Below, piece by piece: positions 47,035 to 59,162 of a DNA stretch of 64,000 nucleotides (positions are counted from its first letter, which is position 1; the number at the start of each line of letters is the position of its first letter). The notes under the pieces are model-generated. The model was not told where the DNA came from. It saw only the letters and a program-made list of their open reading frames with translations, and did not search any database. Source of the stretch: Anthostomella pinea (lineage: Eukaryota > Ascomycota > Sordariomycetes > Xylariales > Xylariaceae). Made by a program: the position numbers and the translations under genes. The stretch is from assembly GCA_963556695.1 (NCBI GenBank), contig CAUWAG010000003.1, positions 6,882,001 through 6,946,000 of the forward strand, given 5' to 3'.

Positions 47035-50000
47035 TTATGATTTGACTGTTGGCCGAGGAGTTGGCTCATCAGCATCCAGATCCTGTTGAGATGCTGCTGG
47101 ACGTGGTGTCTCGTTGGGGTCGTTGTCAGCTGTAGGCCTAAGGGCTGGAGAAGCCTCTGGTGGTGTTTGCATCACAAGTTTCGATGGCGATCTCGCCCCT
47201 GGGAGGGGTGAAGTCCCGCCGTCTTTACAAGGCGTGACGACCTGGGTCACGGGCTCTACCGTGCTGTCAGATGCGACAGCAAGACTTTCGTGGCTGTTTG
47301 CCCTCATCATCTCTATGCCTAGCTTCGAACTTGGGGGCGGCGGCTTGTTACGTGGACCGGGCTCTCGAGAGGTGCCCAGCTCCTCGTCTTCATCGTCAGC
47401 AGACTCGCTGCCTTCGAGCCGCCGCTTTTCAAGATGCTCACGCCTCGACTTGAGCTTCTCCATCGAACGTCGTGGCACAGGCATCCTGGATTGTTCCATT
47501 TGCGCGGGAGCCGAGCTCTGGGACACAAGCGGTACGGGCAGTTTCGAGGGACGACCCTCATCGTTATTGATCTCAAGACCAGACTCGTCGCCCCAGTCCC
47601 CCGTTGCTTTCCGAGAAATGACGACCGGGACATCATCCGTGGTGACGGATTCCGAGTCTCCGAAAAGACTAGAGCCAATCGAATCCTCCCTACTTGAGCC
47701 CCTGAAGCTGCTACTTCCGGGGTGGATGTATCCGGATGAGCCAGAAGTAGGGCTATCCTCGAGTCGCGCACTAGATGTCCTCAATGCAGGTGATAGGGGG
47801 TTTGGAATGGGCACTGATTGACCTTGGCCGGGGGAGTGCGGCTTCCACTGGCACAGATTGGAGAGAACCTCGACAAGCTTAGAAGAGCTGATAGGTTTCT
47901 CGATCAGCGAGTCAAAATAATGAGGAGCTTGCAACTCCTTCAGATACGCGGTTATAGCGACAATGGGCGTGTGAGCGTTGACATTCTTTACTTCACGAAC
48001 CATGCGAGCAACATCACTCCCGCTAACTTCTGGGAGCTTGAACTCGGTGAAAATAATGTCAAACTTGAGATCACCAACGGCGTATCGGACGGCGTCCGAG
48101 CCGGTTGATGCGGAGATGGTGCGACATCGAAGTTTTTCAAGGAGCTTCTCCATGACCATTCGAGAAACGGGATGATCTTCGCAGACCAATACATCCAGGG
48201 AGCGGAACGATGGGCTATCAAGCATGATGGCGGACATACGTCGAGATGACTGACGACGTCGCTGGACCTTGAGTAGGGCGTGTGCTCTGTCGCCCTCATT
48301 ATCGGACGAGGATGGGGACATGTCAGCAAACACTTGACTTCTGCGGTTGCGATGGTGGAGAAGGTCAGGCGCAATGGGACTTCCCTCCTGAGAGCCGACA
48401 GTGAGGGATCGCGACCGCGTGGATGAACCGCTAGCTTGCCTCGGTGTTGCGACTGACTTTTGCGGAGAAAGTGCTAGTGGAGGCGGGGCGCCCTTGCCTT
48501 TGATTGGGGAGGCAGCAGCGTTGCTACTGGTCGACTTATGCAGAGCTGGGATGGTTCTTGGTGCTTCAAAGAAGTTACCAGGTTGCAGAGAACTGGCTCC
48601 AGATTGTTGGGACAGACTAGAGGAGTTACTCGAGACTTTTCGACGGCCATCAGCTCCTTGGCCGGCGTGAAAAGACACAAGTAGTGGAGACGATGGCTGT
48701 GAAGCCCGGTTCGGAGAAGAGTTGGCATGGCCTGCAGCGGAGGGTGAAGCTGGGCGCTGCGATGCTGAGGCTCTGGCATTGGACACGTTGCGCTGAATGG
48801 GCATCGGTAGAACTGGGCTACCTTCAAGACCAGGGGATGGAGATGTGGCGCTGTGCGCACTGCTGGGGCTGACGCCAGACCGGTTCTGAGCCGCCATCGC
48901 CTGCGCCTTCAACTGTTGAATTACGTCTTTGTTCGCTTTCTCGAGGACCGTCAGGTTTTTGAAGGCAAAAGTGCCGAAGTCATCAGCTGGCACAGGCTCG
49001 CTGAGCCGCCGGCTCTTCAGGTCCCGGATGTGTGGAGGGATATGCAGCGGCATCAGGCCCCTCTTGATTTGATTCACCTGCAGCTGAGATCGAACGCCAG
49101 AAGACAAAGCATCGTGCGGGCGATCAGGATAGTCTGGGGTCGAGGCTGACGGGCCCGGTGACATCTGATCTTCCATCTCTTCTGTGAAGGATTGCAGAGT
49201 AGCTCCACGGGCATCGAAATACTCGGTATCCTCGGGGTTTTCTGGCTGGGGGACAAACTGCGCCTCGTCTTCCAATAGTGAGGCCCAGTTCGTACCCTCA
49301 AACCAAGGGTGATTCCTTATCTCTTCTCCGCCAGATGCATACTTCTCTCCACGGTTGGAACCGAGCCGCTGTCGGGGATCGATACAGAGTAGCTTGTTCA
49401 TCAGGTCTGTAGCCTCAGGAGAGGCAAAGTCTGCCTCTTCGGGCCACATGATTTTCCGAGCCAGGATGTTTTCGAAGACCTGCTCTGCGTCGGCAGCATT
49501 AAATGGAGGAATGCCGTAAAGAAACTCGAACAAGATACAGCCGACAGACCACCAATCGCTGGTCTCGTCCTGTCTGCTGCCCCTGATAGTTTCGGGAGCA
49601 AGATAGTCAGGCGTGCCAACGAACCTGCGGTTGGTGTCTTCGGGATCAAATAGAGCCATTGGTGGTGGTTGCATCATGTTTGATTGGGCAGGAGTAATTC
49701 GGTGTACCTCGCTGTTATAGCTACTAGTCTGATGAAGCGATGGCAGGTCAGGGGAGGCGGCGCCCTCGCTATTCTCATCGTACGGAGAACGAACGCTAGA
49801 CTGGGTAATGTGGATGTCGTTCAAAGAGAAGTTACCCATCATGTGTGTGAGGGACTCGCTTCCCCCGCTGTCACTACGTTGTCCCGAGATACGGCGAGGC
49901 TCTTGCTGTATATTCGAGAGGTTAAAGTAGGACGGTTGCCCGAGACTGTTCTCCGGAGTTGTCTGCGGAGTTACGCCAGGCGAAGCATGACTTCCATGAA

Positions 50001-52727
50001 GATCAAGTGAAGCGGATCGAGACGATGCAATAGACGTCGACCGAGCAAATGGGCCCGTCTTGAGCAGGTCCGGTGTCGTATCTAAAGCTGCGCTGTTCAA
50101 AGCTCTCTGCTGTCGACCGATCAGACCCATGCGTGACAGACCAAAATCAGTCAACTTGAGATGACCCTTGTGGTCGATGAGGAGGTTGTCGGGCTTGAGA
50201 TCACGGTGGATGATGCCCCGGCTATGCAAATGCTCAACGCCGAGGATGACTTCACCGAGATACTTCTTGGCCCAATCTTCAGGCAGGCCCCCCAGGACTT
50301 TGACCAGAGAAGCACAGTCGCCACCATTCAGGTACTCCATGACAAGGTACAAATAGTCCTTACTGGAGAATGTCCAGTAAAGCTTTGCCACAAACTCGCT
50401 CTCTCCTTGCCACATCATGATTGCCCTTTCAGCTTTGACATTTGTGACTTGATTTTTAGCGATCATGTCGGCCTTCTTCAACACTTTAATGGCAAAGTAC
50501 TCGCCCGTGGATTTCTTCTTTGACAGATAGACGCTCCCGAAAGCTCCTTTGCTGATTGGCTTGATGATCTCAAAATCTTTGATCGAAGGAGGTACAGCTC
50601 GTGCTAGAGGAGGCGGGTTGGCAGCATTGAGACGTGGGGAAGCGGGAGGTCTGTGTGGTAATTCTGACATGGCTGCAGAAGATTGTCGGCGGTGATGTGG
50701 GACCACGGCTGGCGAGCCGAAATCACCGTGTGGAAGCATAGGCGATGCCTCTGGGGAGGTGATAGCCTCTTGGGAGTATTGAAAATTGCGAGGCTTCAGT
50801 ATTCGCAATGGCGAGGAAGGTTGGGTACCTCTCGAGGGTGATTCCTGCCGCTGGGGTGAAGAGGTACCAGCCAATATGAGGCTGCGTCTGTGGTGCTGGC
50901 GCGAGCTGGTGGCGCGTCGTAAGTCACCAAACTCGGAAACCGGCGAGTCATTCCTAGTTGGTTGCCGCGAGGCGGCAGAAGCTGACCTGACGCTACCATC
51001 ACTATCTCCAGCGTCACTCTCCAACCGCATAGACTCTCGGCGAGAGCCACGTGACGGGCCAGCGACGCTCAGGGGTTCACGATGAGATCTCGGCGTCGGG
51101 CACTCCTTGGGACTGCTTGATCTTGTAGACTCGATGGCTAGGGAGCGTCTCTTGTCAGCTGAATCACCTAGATCCACGTTTCTCAGAGCCAGAGCCAATG
51201 ATGAAGGGGCATCGAAAGATCCAGCGAAAATGGCATCATCTTGATCAGCCGCCGGGGTCACTTCTGTATCATCTTCATCTTCATCGCCATCCTCGGTTGA
51301 ATCACTAAGACGTCCGGCCGCGATTCGAGCAGCTTTGCGCATGGCCTCATCGATGCAATCCTGAACGATAACAGCAAGTTCGACACGTATTCGTTCTGCA
51401 TATTCGATGATCTTGCGGTGTCGAAAGACTGCTTCCACCTTCTCTTTGGCGATTCTCTCCGTGTCTGCGCATAGGAAAGCCAAGCCTTGTTCTTGCTCCA
51501 GCGTGTTTGACCCAGGAGAATGCCATTGAAGTACCTGAGAGATACGGGACTCTGACTGTGGTGACTGGGTACGAAATTCGCCAGAAACCTGCGACGAAGA
51601 TTCTTTGATGGCAGGTGTGCTAATTTCCATGGAGGTGTCACAAAGGTCGAGGAGAAGCTCGACTATGCGAGCTTGCGGACGTCGCACAGCGAACGATCGA
51701 GAGCGTGAGTGGCCAAATCCGGTTGAACGATCCCTCGATGACGCAGCAGGGGATGCAGTCCCCGGGGATAAGGAGCTAGAGGTCGGTCCTATGGCAAAGC
51801 CCTTGTACTCGGCTATGGGAAGCGAACCAAGGTCTGCTGAGAGGGCGCGACTCTTTCGAGCCTCGAGAGCATCAAGCACCCTCACAATGGAGTGGCGATG
51901 TTCGGTGAGGTTCTCCTGTGCCATCTGAACATCCATCTCGGCTCGATGCTCCTGCAAGCAAAGATCGGTATGCTTCTCGAACCACCAAGGAGGGATCTGG
52001 CGCTCGCAGATACGGCAAAGAACTGGCAATGGCGGGGTATAGTTTTCCGGATCTTCCTGTCCCGATTCTGCCAATTGGGTGAGATAGCTTGCAAGCAACT
52101 CGGCGCCTGAACCAAGGGACTCCACGATCAGGGGCGGTAAGTCGATCTTGATCTCGCGAGGTGGTATCCATGGTCGTATCATCCACATGGTCTATAGCAG
52201 TGTCAGAGTGTCCTTGGAAAGGGTGTAGGGGTCTTTCTCACATGGCTTTCGCCTCCAGTAGCACGATCGTATACCATGATGCCTTGAGCCTCCAGCTCGA
52301 CCGTGGCTGCATTGTTCTCACCAGCCTCGGGTTCCTTCACCGGGTCCGCGGGGTACAACTTGGACAAGGGACCCAGATAGATGGTGAATCGAATATACTG
52401 GCTGCGCGAATCATCCTTCTGCATGGAGTCAATGGTCTCGGCAAACACAGCCTTGTCCTCGCTGATAATCAGGTCGGCTATGGGAGTGCCCTCGACGGTA
52501 TTCGGTTGCGTCCCAATGACATCGGTCCACGAGGGACTGACCCATCGTATAGCTCCATCGAGGCTGAGATCCACGATGACATTCAAGGTCTGCTCAGCGG
52601 CTTCGCGTAGCTCCTGGCGCTCCTCCCTGATGCCCTCGCTCATGGTCCTCTGCATGGAACTACCGGCAGCCTCGGCGCGGAGCGAGCTGACGGCCGGGGG
52701 CGCGAGTCTAGTAGGATCCTGGTCCAT
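47035..52727 (-). CDS. RIM15: Rim15/Greatwall-type protein kinase with PAS and receiver domains
   Basis: Exons 52727-52242 and 52191-47035 (50-nt intron, GTGAGA...CTATAG) join in phase 0 and give 1880 residues. Order: PAS-like domain (about 45-125, TLNVIVDLSLDGAIRWVSPSW), a C2HC zinc finger (CRIC at 221-224, then H and C), a Ser-rich region, a kinase domain (GAFGSVYL near 706, catalytic Lys near 729, HRDLKPDN near 824, DFGLS near 843, TPDYLAPE near 1022), a Ser-rich region, and a receiver-like domain (about 1505-1620). The ~180-residue insert between DFG and APE is the mark of Rim15/MASTL kinases, which phosphorylate endosulfines to inhibit PP2A-B55 during nutrient limitation. The receiver has Glu1545 where the phosphoacceptor Asp is expected. 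Nucleocytoplasmic role is inferred from yeast. Confidence 0.94.
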
Positions 52728-54335
52728 TGTTGAAGACAGCAGACACGGCGGCCAATTGCGACGATATCATCTGGCAGGAGCGGATTGGATTGCAAAACGA
52801 GCTGTGTGCAAGGTGACGAGGGGTCAAACGCGTCGTCCGGGTCGACCTGGGCTGTCGGGAGGAGGTGCAGGAGGTGCGGTTCGGAGATGTATCAGTCAGG
52901 GCCGGCGTCATGCAAAGCCAGGTGGTCTGGCAGAAAGCCAGAGTCAATAGCTAGCAAGAGCCCGAGACATGACGGTTGTCGACGTGCAAGGTCGGTGCGG
53001 GTGAGCAAGTCAACTCTGAGGTTGGCGGTCGAGGGCGAGCCTCTGGGGCCACACCGGGAGAACTGCCAGCAGTCGAGTGGTCCCGCGGTGCGGTTCCGTT
53101 GTTGACAAAGGAGGAGAGGGATCTCGAAGGGAACTCGACAACGTCAACGGGTCAAGGCGGGTTTTCCAAATTGCAGGTCACAGAGGGATATGAATGTGTT
53201 CTCTCGTCGTCAATCCTGCAGGCTGATCGTATCGTGGCGAGCGTGAAGGAGGACGTGGTCTGGTGTCGGGTGGTGTAGCAGCGCAGTGGAGTGCAGTCTA
53301 TCGCGGGCTCCGAAAGTCCAAAAGTCCCTTCGTTTTTTCGGGCGCGACTGAGGACCTCAGTCTGGGAGTGCGGCAGCGGGTAGGTAGCTACCTCCTAGCT
53401 ACCTTAGAGATACGGTCAAGCCGAGGGCAGGGGGTGCTAGGTGCTAAGCGCGCTGTTTTTCGAAAGGCAGCTAGAGTGGGCTGCGCCGCCAATCAGAGAG
53501 AGCGAGGAACATGGCACGCGGGCTTGGGAGACCGTCGGTTTTACCAAGCAGAAACCCGACAAGCGACGGGACGTCCGCATAATCCCAATGGAAGTACGGA
53601 CAGTACAGCTATCCATGGACACCACCACATGTGCCCACTGCCCACCTCAAGCTCCGTACGGTGTGAGAGCACTGTCTTTGACTCTTTCTGGCTTGGCCAG
53701 TGTTTCCTTTTATTACAGTATTTATGCCACTGCTGATCACTTCCTACCTCTCTGCCTCTCCATGCTTTTTGAAGTGAAGTGGACGCCTGCAGCTTTCTCT
53801 CGTTCCAGTCGCGTCCTCCAGTCCAACATTCACAACATGACAGACAGCATGGTCCAATATCACCCGCTGAACCTACCGCTCATCAAGTTTATGTTTACAT
53901 CAGTGCGGAAGCCTGTGAGCCATCACGCGCACGGGAAGGGGACGCGGCAGCGTCGATGCTAATGTAGCCCGTACAGTAGCTCCCTCTCTCCATCTCGCCT
54001 CTCACGGTCTCACCAGAACGGCGACATGGCGGCATCACCCTATCGGTGGTCTCCCCGGTTCTCTGTCCCGCCTTCTATCGTGCTTTGAGTAGAAACATGT
54101 CAGATGAGCAGCCGCCCATGGTGCGCGGATTCGACAAGCATCCATCCCTCCTGCCCTCCTGCACGGCCGTTCCAGTAGCTCAAGTGTCCGGGACCTCAGT
54201 GTGTAGGCCACGCATACTTCCACGGTCGTCAGGCCGGATCAAATTTGGTGTTCTGTATACTGGTACCTGGAGTAGGCTATTTGCATGTGGTTAGTCTGCT
54301 CCAAGACATCCATCCACCTCGTTTCCCAATACTGG
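52728..54335. other. Upstream region of the Rim15-type gene
   Basis: Promoter and 5' leader of the kinase gene, probably long as in other nutrient kinases. No coding signal of its own was recognised. Confidence 0.5.
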
Positions 54336-54523
54336 TATCTGATCGAGTGCGAACGAGCACCACCTGGGATGTGGCTGGTACTCTCACTCCTTGCAGTTGC
54401 ATATGCCCCACAACGACCCCTGCTGTGCTAAGGCGGATTGGCCATTCTGCGTGGAAACGTGGCGTAGGCCCTAGTTGGTACCAGCCACATCCCAGGTGGT
54501 GCTCGTTCGCACTCGATCAGATA
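54336..54523. mobile_element. Miniature inverted-repeat element, copy 1 (188 bp)
   Basis: Perfect 46-bp terminal inverted repeats (54336-54381 and 54478-54523) begin TATCTGATCGAGTGC and end GTGGCTGGTAC; both ends carry TA, which would fit a TA target site as used by Tc1/mariner-like elements. No coding capacity. The interior next to the left arm (CTCTCACTCCTTGCAGT, CATATGCCCCACAACG) recurs in copy 2, so the two are one family. Confidence 0.85.
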
Positions 54524-55021
54524 GGCTGGGAATGCGTTCATGCCATCATCAGTCGATCCAGCTGTAGCCTGTCAGCTCATGGGACGGCAAATGGCTCGGA
54601 CAATATCCCTTTCCTGCAGACCACCACCACGACTAGAGGAATGTTTACCTCAAGACCGACTAATCACAGCCCGCCGCAGCCACTCCTACGTTGGCGCTGC
54701 ATTTCTTAGTCCCTTCACCGTGCCATTCTGGATGCAGTCATCTTATCTGGGAATGATATTGCGTTATCAACCACCGCCCTCTGCGCCATGTGGGAGCAAG
54801 CCAGCTAACCTAGTGCTCGAGCGTCCACCATGTAAGGGATTGTTGTTGAATACACGAATGTTGATTGATTCTATTGATTGTTCTGCTCTGCGTGCAGAGA
54901 TTGATCATCTGTCTTCTTGGTGGGTCAGATGCCCTGTGCGTCTCTGCCCCACTGGAGATCTTCCGGTGTCTATCTCCGGCTCCCATTCAACAATGTTACC
55001 TACTGTTTTCAACTGACTCGG

Positions 55022-55284
55022 TATCTGATCGACTGCGAAATAGCACCACCTGCGATGTGGCTGGTCCTCTCACTCCTTGCAGTCCCATATGCCCCACAAC
55101 GGTCCCGGCTAACAATTACAAGGGCATTTACCACCTAATTGGCAGTCTTCTCGATAAGCGCTGGTACTTGCAGCACAGGCAAAAAATTGCCTGGACAGAA
55201 TGTACTGCAGCTTTCGCTACGACGATTGGCCCCGGATAGTACCAGCCACATCGCAGGTGGTGCTATCTCGCAGTCGATCAGATA
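55022..55284. mobile_element. Miniature inverted-repeat element, copy 2 (263 bp)
   Basis: 46-bp terminal inverted repeats (55022-55067 and 55239-55284) with 44 of 46 positions matching. They start TATCTGATCGACTGC and differ from copy 1 at the same places in both arms. The left interior is shared with copy 1, but the right interior is longer and unrelated. TA lies at both ends. Lies 498 bp after copy 1 in the same orientation. Confidence 0.85.
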
Positions 55285-56973
55285 GCCGGCCTCCCTTGAC
55301 GCCTCTTTGCCATCTCACGTGGAGAAAGTATAACCGTCTGGCTGCATGGTGCCACTACCATCATACTATTCCCGTCTTCAAGTTGACCTGCATCATCGGG
55401 TGTTGCAGATGCAGATGTGACCACCACCTACGAACAGGATTAGGACTCGGTCAGACCGGGAAACTCTCAGCGACAGCCATGCCACCACACAAGGCGACGA
55501 CAAGCCGCGCAAGCCCTGCACAACTTTCATCAGCTTGTGCGATGGCTGCCACTGTAGCCCATTGGATCCTCGATCCAAGGGTGAATAGGAGTGGGATGGC
55601 TGGATCGACAGAGCGATCTGAACGGGACGAGGGCGTCACTGAAACAGTTACTCCATTCCACAGTGGGCGTCACAACCGCTATCACCCCACCATCACCTGC
55701 CTCCCCCAGACTCACCAGGCAAATGGAAGCCAGGCCAGTGCCACGGCTGAAGCCCGCTTGCAAGAAAGTACAGTCGACCCCCTGAAATAATGTTGCCTGC
55801 TGACGATCAAGACACTTGCAAGCACACTGTTAGCACCACTTCAGGGGTCTCGATAGCCTAGTTTACAGAGCCCTCACTCAGTTGACGAGCACTAGCTCTA
55901 TGGAGAACAGCTGCTTTTCACAAGCCGTGGCGAATCTCCATATTTATATATGGGAGGGTGTGATATAAAACGGTTGGTGTGGAAGAAAAGATTATAAGAC
56001 CCCGGCTGCGACGTTTTGGAGGCCTGTTATGTATTCGCTCGGACGCCATTTAACATTATTTCAAAGATCACACTGTATGCGCGCATGAGCATCTCTTGAG
56101 CCAATGTTCAGTTCATCTTGCTCCTCCTCGTATCCACATCCCGACTCCCCAGACACTCTGTCATCCATTGATCATTTGACGTCCCCAGAGCTGCTTGGCG
56201 ATCTACGAGAGCACGACAAGGGGAGGCGGGCGGTGACTACTGATCTTCACCCAGTCTTGCGGTAAATAGATTGGCCTTCACAACCATTCGCTCGGGGCAC
56301 GAGTCTCGTGACGATCCTGCGTCTCGTCTTGTCTTGATGAACTCTGGTTGGACAAAGATGTAGTGCTCATTGGCCAGGTATAGATTTACATATCGACGTT
56401 CGATGGCATGCAGCAATGACTCGGGGCATATGATGTCAACCCTTCCACCATCACCGATGCACCGGATATCTCTTGCATTGGGGTTACCCTTGTGTTCTGT
56501 GAGCCCTCTCACCGTCTCGGGACCTGCTTAGATCGACACAGGTACGAGCGGCGATGCAGTGCATCCATCACTCGGCCTGCTGGACGCCCGGAGCGAAGGG
56601 GTAGAAGCACAGCAGTAGTTCTGGTAGGAAGTGGTCCGGATATCGCCTACGATCTCCACTCTGTGGGCTGCTATACTGATCAAGCCACACAAGAGTCAAA
56701 GATCACGCTATGCTTATCCTTATAGCTGGCATCGAATGTCGTTCTGACTCTCCTGGCTAATCACGAGACATGTATGCTCGCTTGGCTTGGGCTTTATCCA
56801 CAACCACTGCCATGATCGTGGTGCATGGTAGCAGGGGTGAGGTCGGTCTAGACCCTTCGGCTTGCATCTATTACAGGTCGTCGTTGAACGCCGGCGGTTT
56901 GCGTCACTTGAGGCTACACTGAACCCTCAAACGTTTCCGTACGCCCCTCGTCGAGCAACCAAGGCGTATCTTA
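55285..56973. other. Intergenic stretch, no gene seen
   Basis: Only short frames are present. The best, on the minus strand near 56237-56512, has some protein-like composition but no ATG start, no domain and no evident partner exons, so it is not called; it could be a gene relic. Confidence 0.4.
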
Positions 56974-57155
56974 TAGTGACCGGAATAAGCACTTCGGAAT
57001 AAGCCTTGAAAGTACTTTAGTTGATCGAAGCTGATTATGCCAGGGCGTTTATTCCAGCAATCCAGATATTATTCAGCGATATTGAAGAATTCACTGAGGT
57101 ATGCGGGACGGAGACTTGTGAGTGGTGACTCGCAACTTGAGTTATGTATTGCAAT
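56974..57155. repeat. Dispersed repeat, copy B
   Basis: Matches 23881-24252 in two collinear blocks: ACCGGAATAAGCA..CGGAATAAG ... GGGCGTTTATTCCA, then GGGACGGAGACTTG..GGTGACTC. A related doublet, GGAATAATCCCTCTGGAATAA, occurs at about 62411-62431. The family is unidentified and copy B lacks coding capacity. Confidence 0.5.
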
Positions 57156-57442
57156 GTCTTGGAATTGGGATTGCATGTATGCATTGCCTTCCTTTGCAAG
57201 CCACCGGCATGCACGACGAATTGCTTAGCTAGATACATTGTACCTAGAAAGGATTTCCCGCCCAATTTAGCGCAGATGAAGAAAATCAACGCGGGATTCA
57301 TGTAATCAACTCTAGCAGCAGATCAAGCACGGCTTAGCCGTCACCTCGCTCTCCATGCCGCAGTCGACGCCGGTTCTCGCCGTCTAGCTCACGCACGGCT
57401 TAGCGGTCGTCTCCGTCCTTCACATCTTCACCATCGTCGTTG

Positions 57443-58031
57443 TCATCGTTGTCGTCGTCCCAGAAGTCGTAACTTGTAGGCGATCATGTCGTCGATCATG
57501 TCGGCAATGTCCTTGCGATAATAATCATAGTCCACATCGTCCTCATCGTCCTCATCGTCCACATCGGTGGAGTTATCCCCGTCGTTGCCCCCGTTGTAAG
57601 AGTCGTCAGAAGCAACACCAGCCCCACGCTGTGTTAGGGCGGCAACGCCATTCTTGGGAGCATCCGCGCCTTCCTCTTTGCTATCGGTCTTGGCCGAGGC
57701 AGTTTCTTTCGCTGTGGAAGTTATGAAGCCCTACCTTAAGTCAGTGTCACGGGTCACCCGCCAAAGGGCTTCTAGTAGTATGGGTGGATTGACAATATGG
57801 CAGCGCACTTACCGTAGGCGTTTTGTAACGGAGACCGTATCTCCACTCGTCGAGCTCGGCTAGTCGTTGCGGGAGCTTGGCTTTCTCTTCGGCTGCAGCA
57901 TTTTCGATGTTGATCTTGGCCTGGTCCTTACACAATGCTGCATCCTTGCGCAGTCTCTCGCTTCTTGTGAGTTTTCGCCCCCGTTTCTTGCCCTCACGCT
58001 TCTGTCTCTTCGCCTCAGGCTCTCCCGCCAT
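57443..58031 (-). CDS. Small uncharacterised basic/acidic protein
   Basis: Exons 58031-57813 and 57730-57443 (82-nt intron, GTAAGT...GTAG) join in phase 0 and give 168 residues. The N-terminus is highly basic (KRQKREGKKRGRKLTRSERLRK), likely a nuclear or nucleolar signal. A charged helical segment follows, with KAKLPQRLAELDEWRYGLRYKTPT. Exon 2 encodes a Thr/Ser/Lys linker and then a strongly acidic run (DVDDEDDEDDVDYDYY), ending KDIADMIDDMIAYKLRLLGRRQR. I do not recognise a family. The DNA after the stop stays open in another frame that encodes a further acidic, Trp-containing tail, so the 3' end of the model deserves care. Function unknown. Confidence 0.7.
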
Positions 58032-59162
58032 GATAACTCGGTACTGAGGAGGTTGGAATGGGCCGGGGCTGTTGCGCGATGTTAGCTTTCTTCGGATCCG
58101 TGTCCGCGAAATCGCTGGTTTGCGTGAGAGGTAGGCAGGTAGGTAGGGTGGTAGTTGCCAGATTCTGCCTCATACTGCAAACCGCTCGAGTGATATGAAA
58201 TTGATGTCATTCGACACGAAATCGCCTGAAGATGCAAGTATTGAACTTACAATGTGTTGGCGAGTGTACGCGTCGAACACCGTGGGAGAGATGAGGTCGT
58301 GTGGGAGAGACGAGGTCGAGTGGGTGAGATGAGGTCGAGTGGGAAAGATGAGGCCGAGTGGGTAGACGAGAAGCGCAGCGTTGAGTTTAGCTGGGGGGGC
58401 TATGATGCCTGAGCCGTTGTATGATTGTGTGACGGGTCGTCTGCCGTTTTGGCACATTTCCAGGTGCGAATTGATGGCGGGTGTGTAAGAGGAGAGACAG
58501 GTTGGTTCCTTCCTGGCAATACGTTTCTTCCAAGGGATGAAATACCAGACCCCTGGCGTATGCTTGTGCTCGTGAAGAAGTTCGTGGACAGCAGAAGCTA
58601 CTACGGAGAAAAGAACATCACGCGGATGGGGAGAAATCTGCAAAAGCTCATCGTGCCCATCGCCGCATGTCGGACGAATGGTCAATGCCCATAAAGAGAT
58701 AGTTTATTTAATTACTCATGCCTCCGTCAAAGCCTGTATAATGCCTTCGAGTTCCATGTAGTACTTGCAGAGGGTGTGCTTCTAGTCCAGTTCCCGGAGG
58801 AATTCGCTTGACCGGGCAGCCGCTAATGGTAAAATTGCAGACTTGGATGATGCATAAGTGAGAGTGAGAGCAGGCAGTTATTTATATTACTCTCCCTTGG
58901 CCTACCACCATGGCTATGAGTCTTCGTTTTACAGAAAGGGGTAATTGCGATTGTGTTGGCTATCTGCAAGATGTTGGCCAGTCCTTGTGAGAAGCCTAAT
59001 GACTCTTGACTCCCACGTATGATGACTCAATTGAGGCAAGAGCTCAGAGACTGGCATACTGACTATATCAAGGTACGGATCATCCTTGACCTCTCGGCTG
59101 GCACCGCTGTGCCAATGTAACGGTCAATAGCGAGCTCTCGCAAATACTTGGCCTCAAGTACC
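58032..59162. other. Intergenic region between two minus-strand genes
   Basis: It contains the promoter of the small basic/acidic protein, including a 19-bp tandem repeat, and the 3' UTR of the acyltransferase. No gene is called; the long minus-strand frame at 58170-58685 crosses the tandem repeat and shows no domain. Confidence 0.5.
58282..58370. repeat. 19-bp tandem repeat, about 4.7 units
   Basis: Units at 58282, 58301, 58320 and 58339 and a partial one at 58358 follow GTGGGWRAGAYGAGGYCGW. It lies about 250-340 bp upstream of the small basic/acidic protein's start codon. Confidence 0.9.

Noticed and set aside
54336..55284. Repeats considered as a CRISPR-like array
   Set aside because: Repeats are inverted pairs delimiting two short elements, without regular spacers, in eukaryotic DNA.
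56237..56512. 91-codon minus-strand frame with protein-like composition
   Set aside because: It begins at GTG, has no ATG before the first recognisable segment, no domain and no convincing flanking exons. Possibly a relic.
58170..58685. 171-codon minus-strand frame
   Set aside because: It runs through the 19-bp tandem repeat and has no recognisable domain; more likely promoter DNA.
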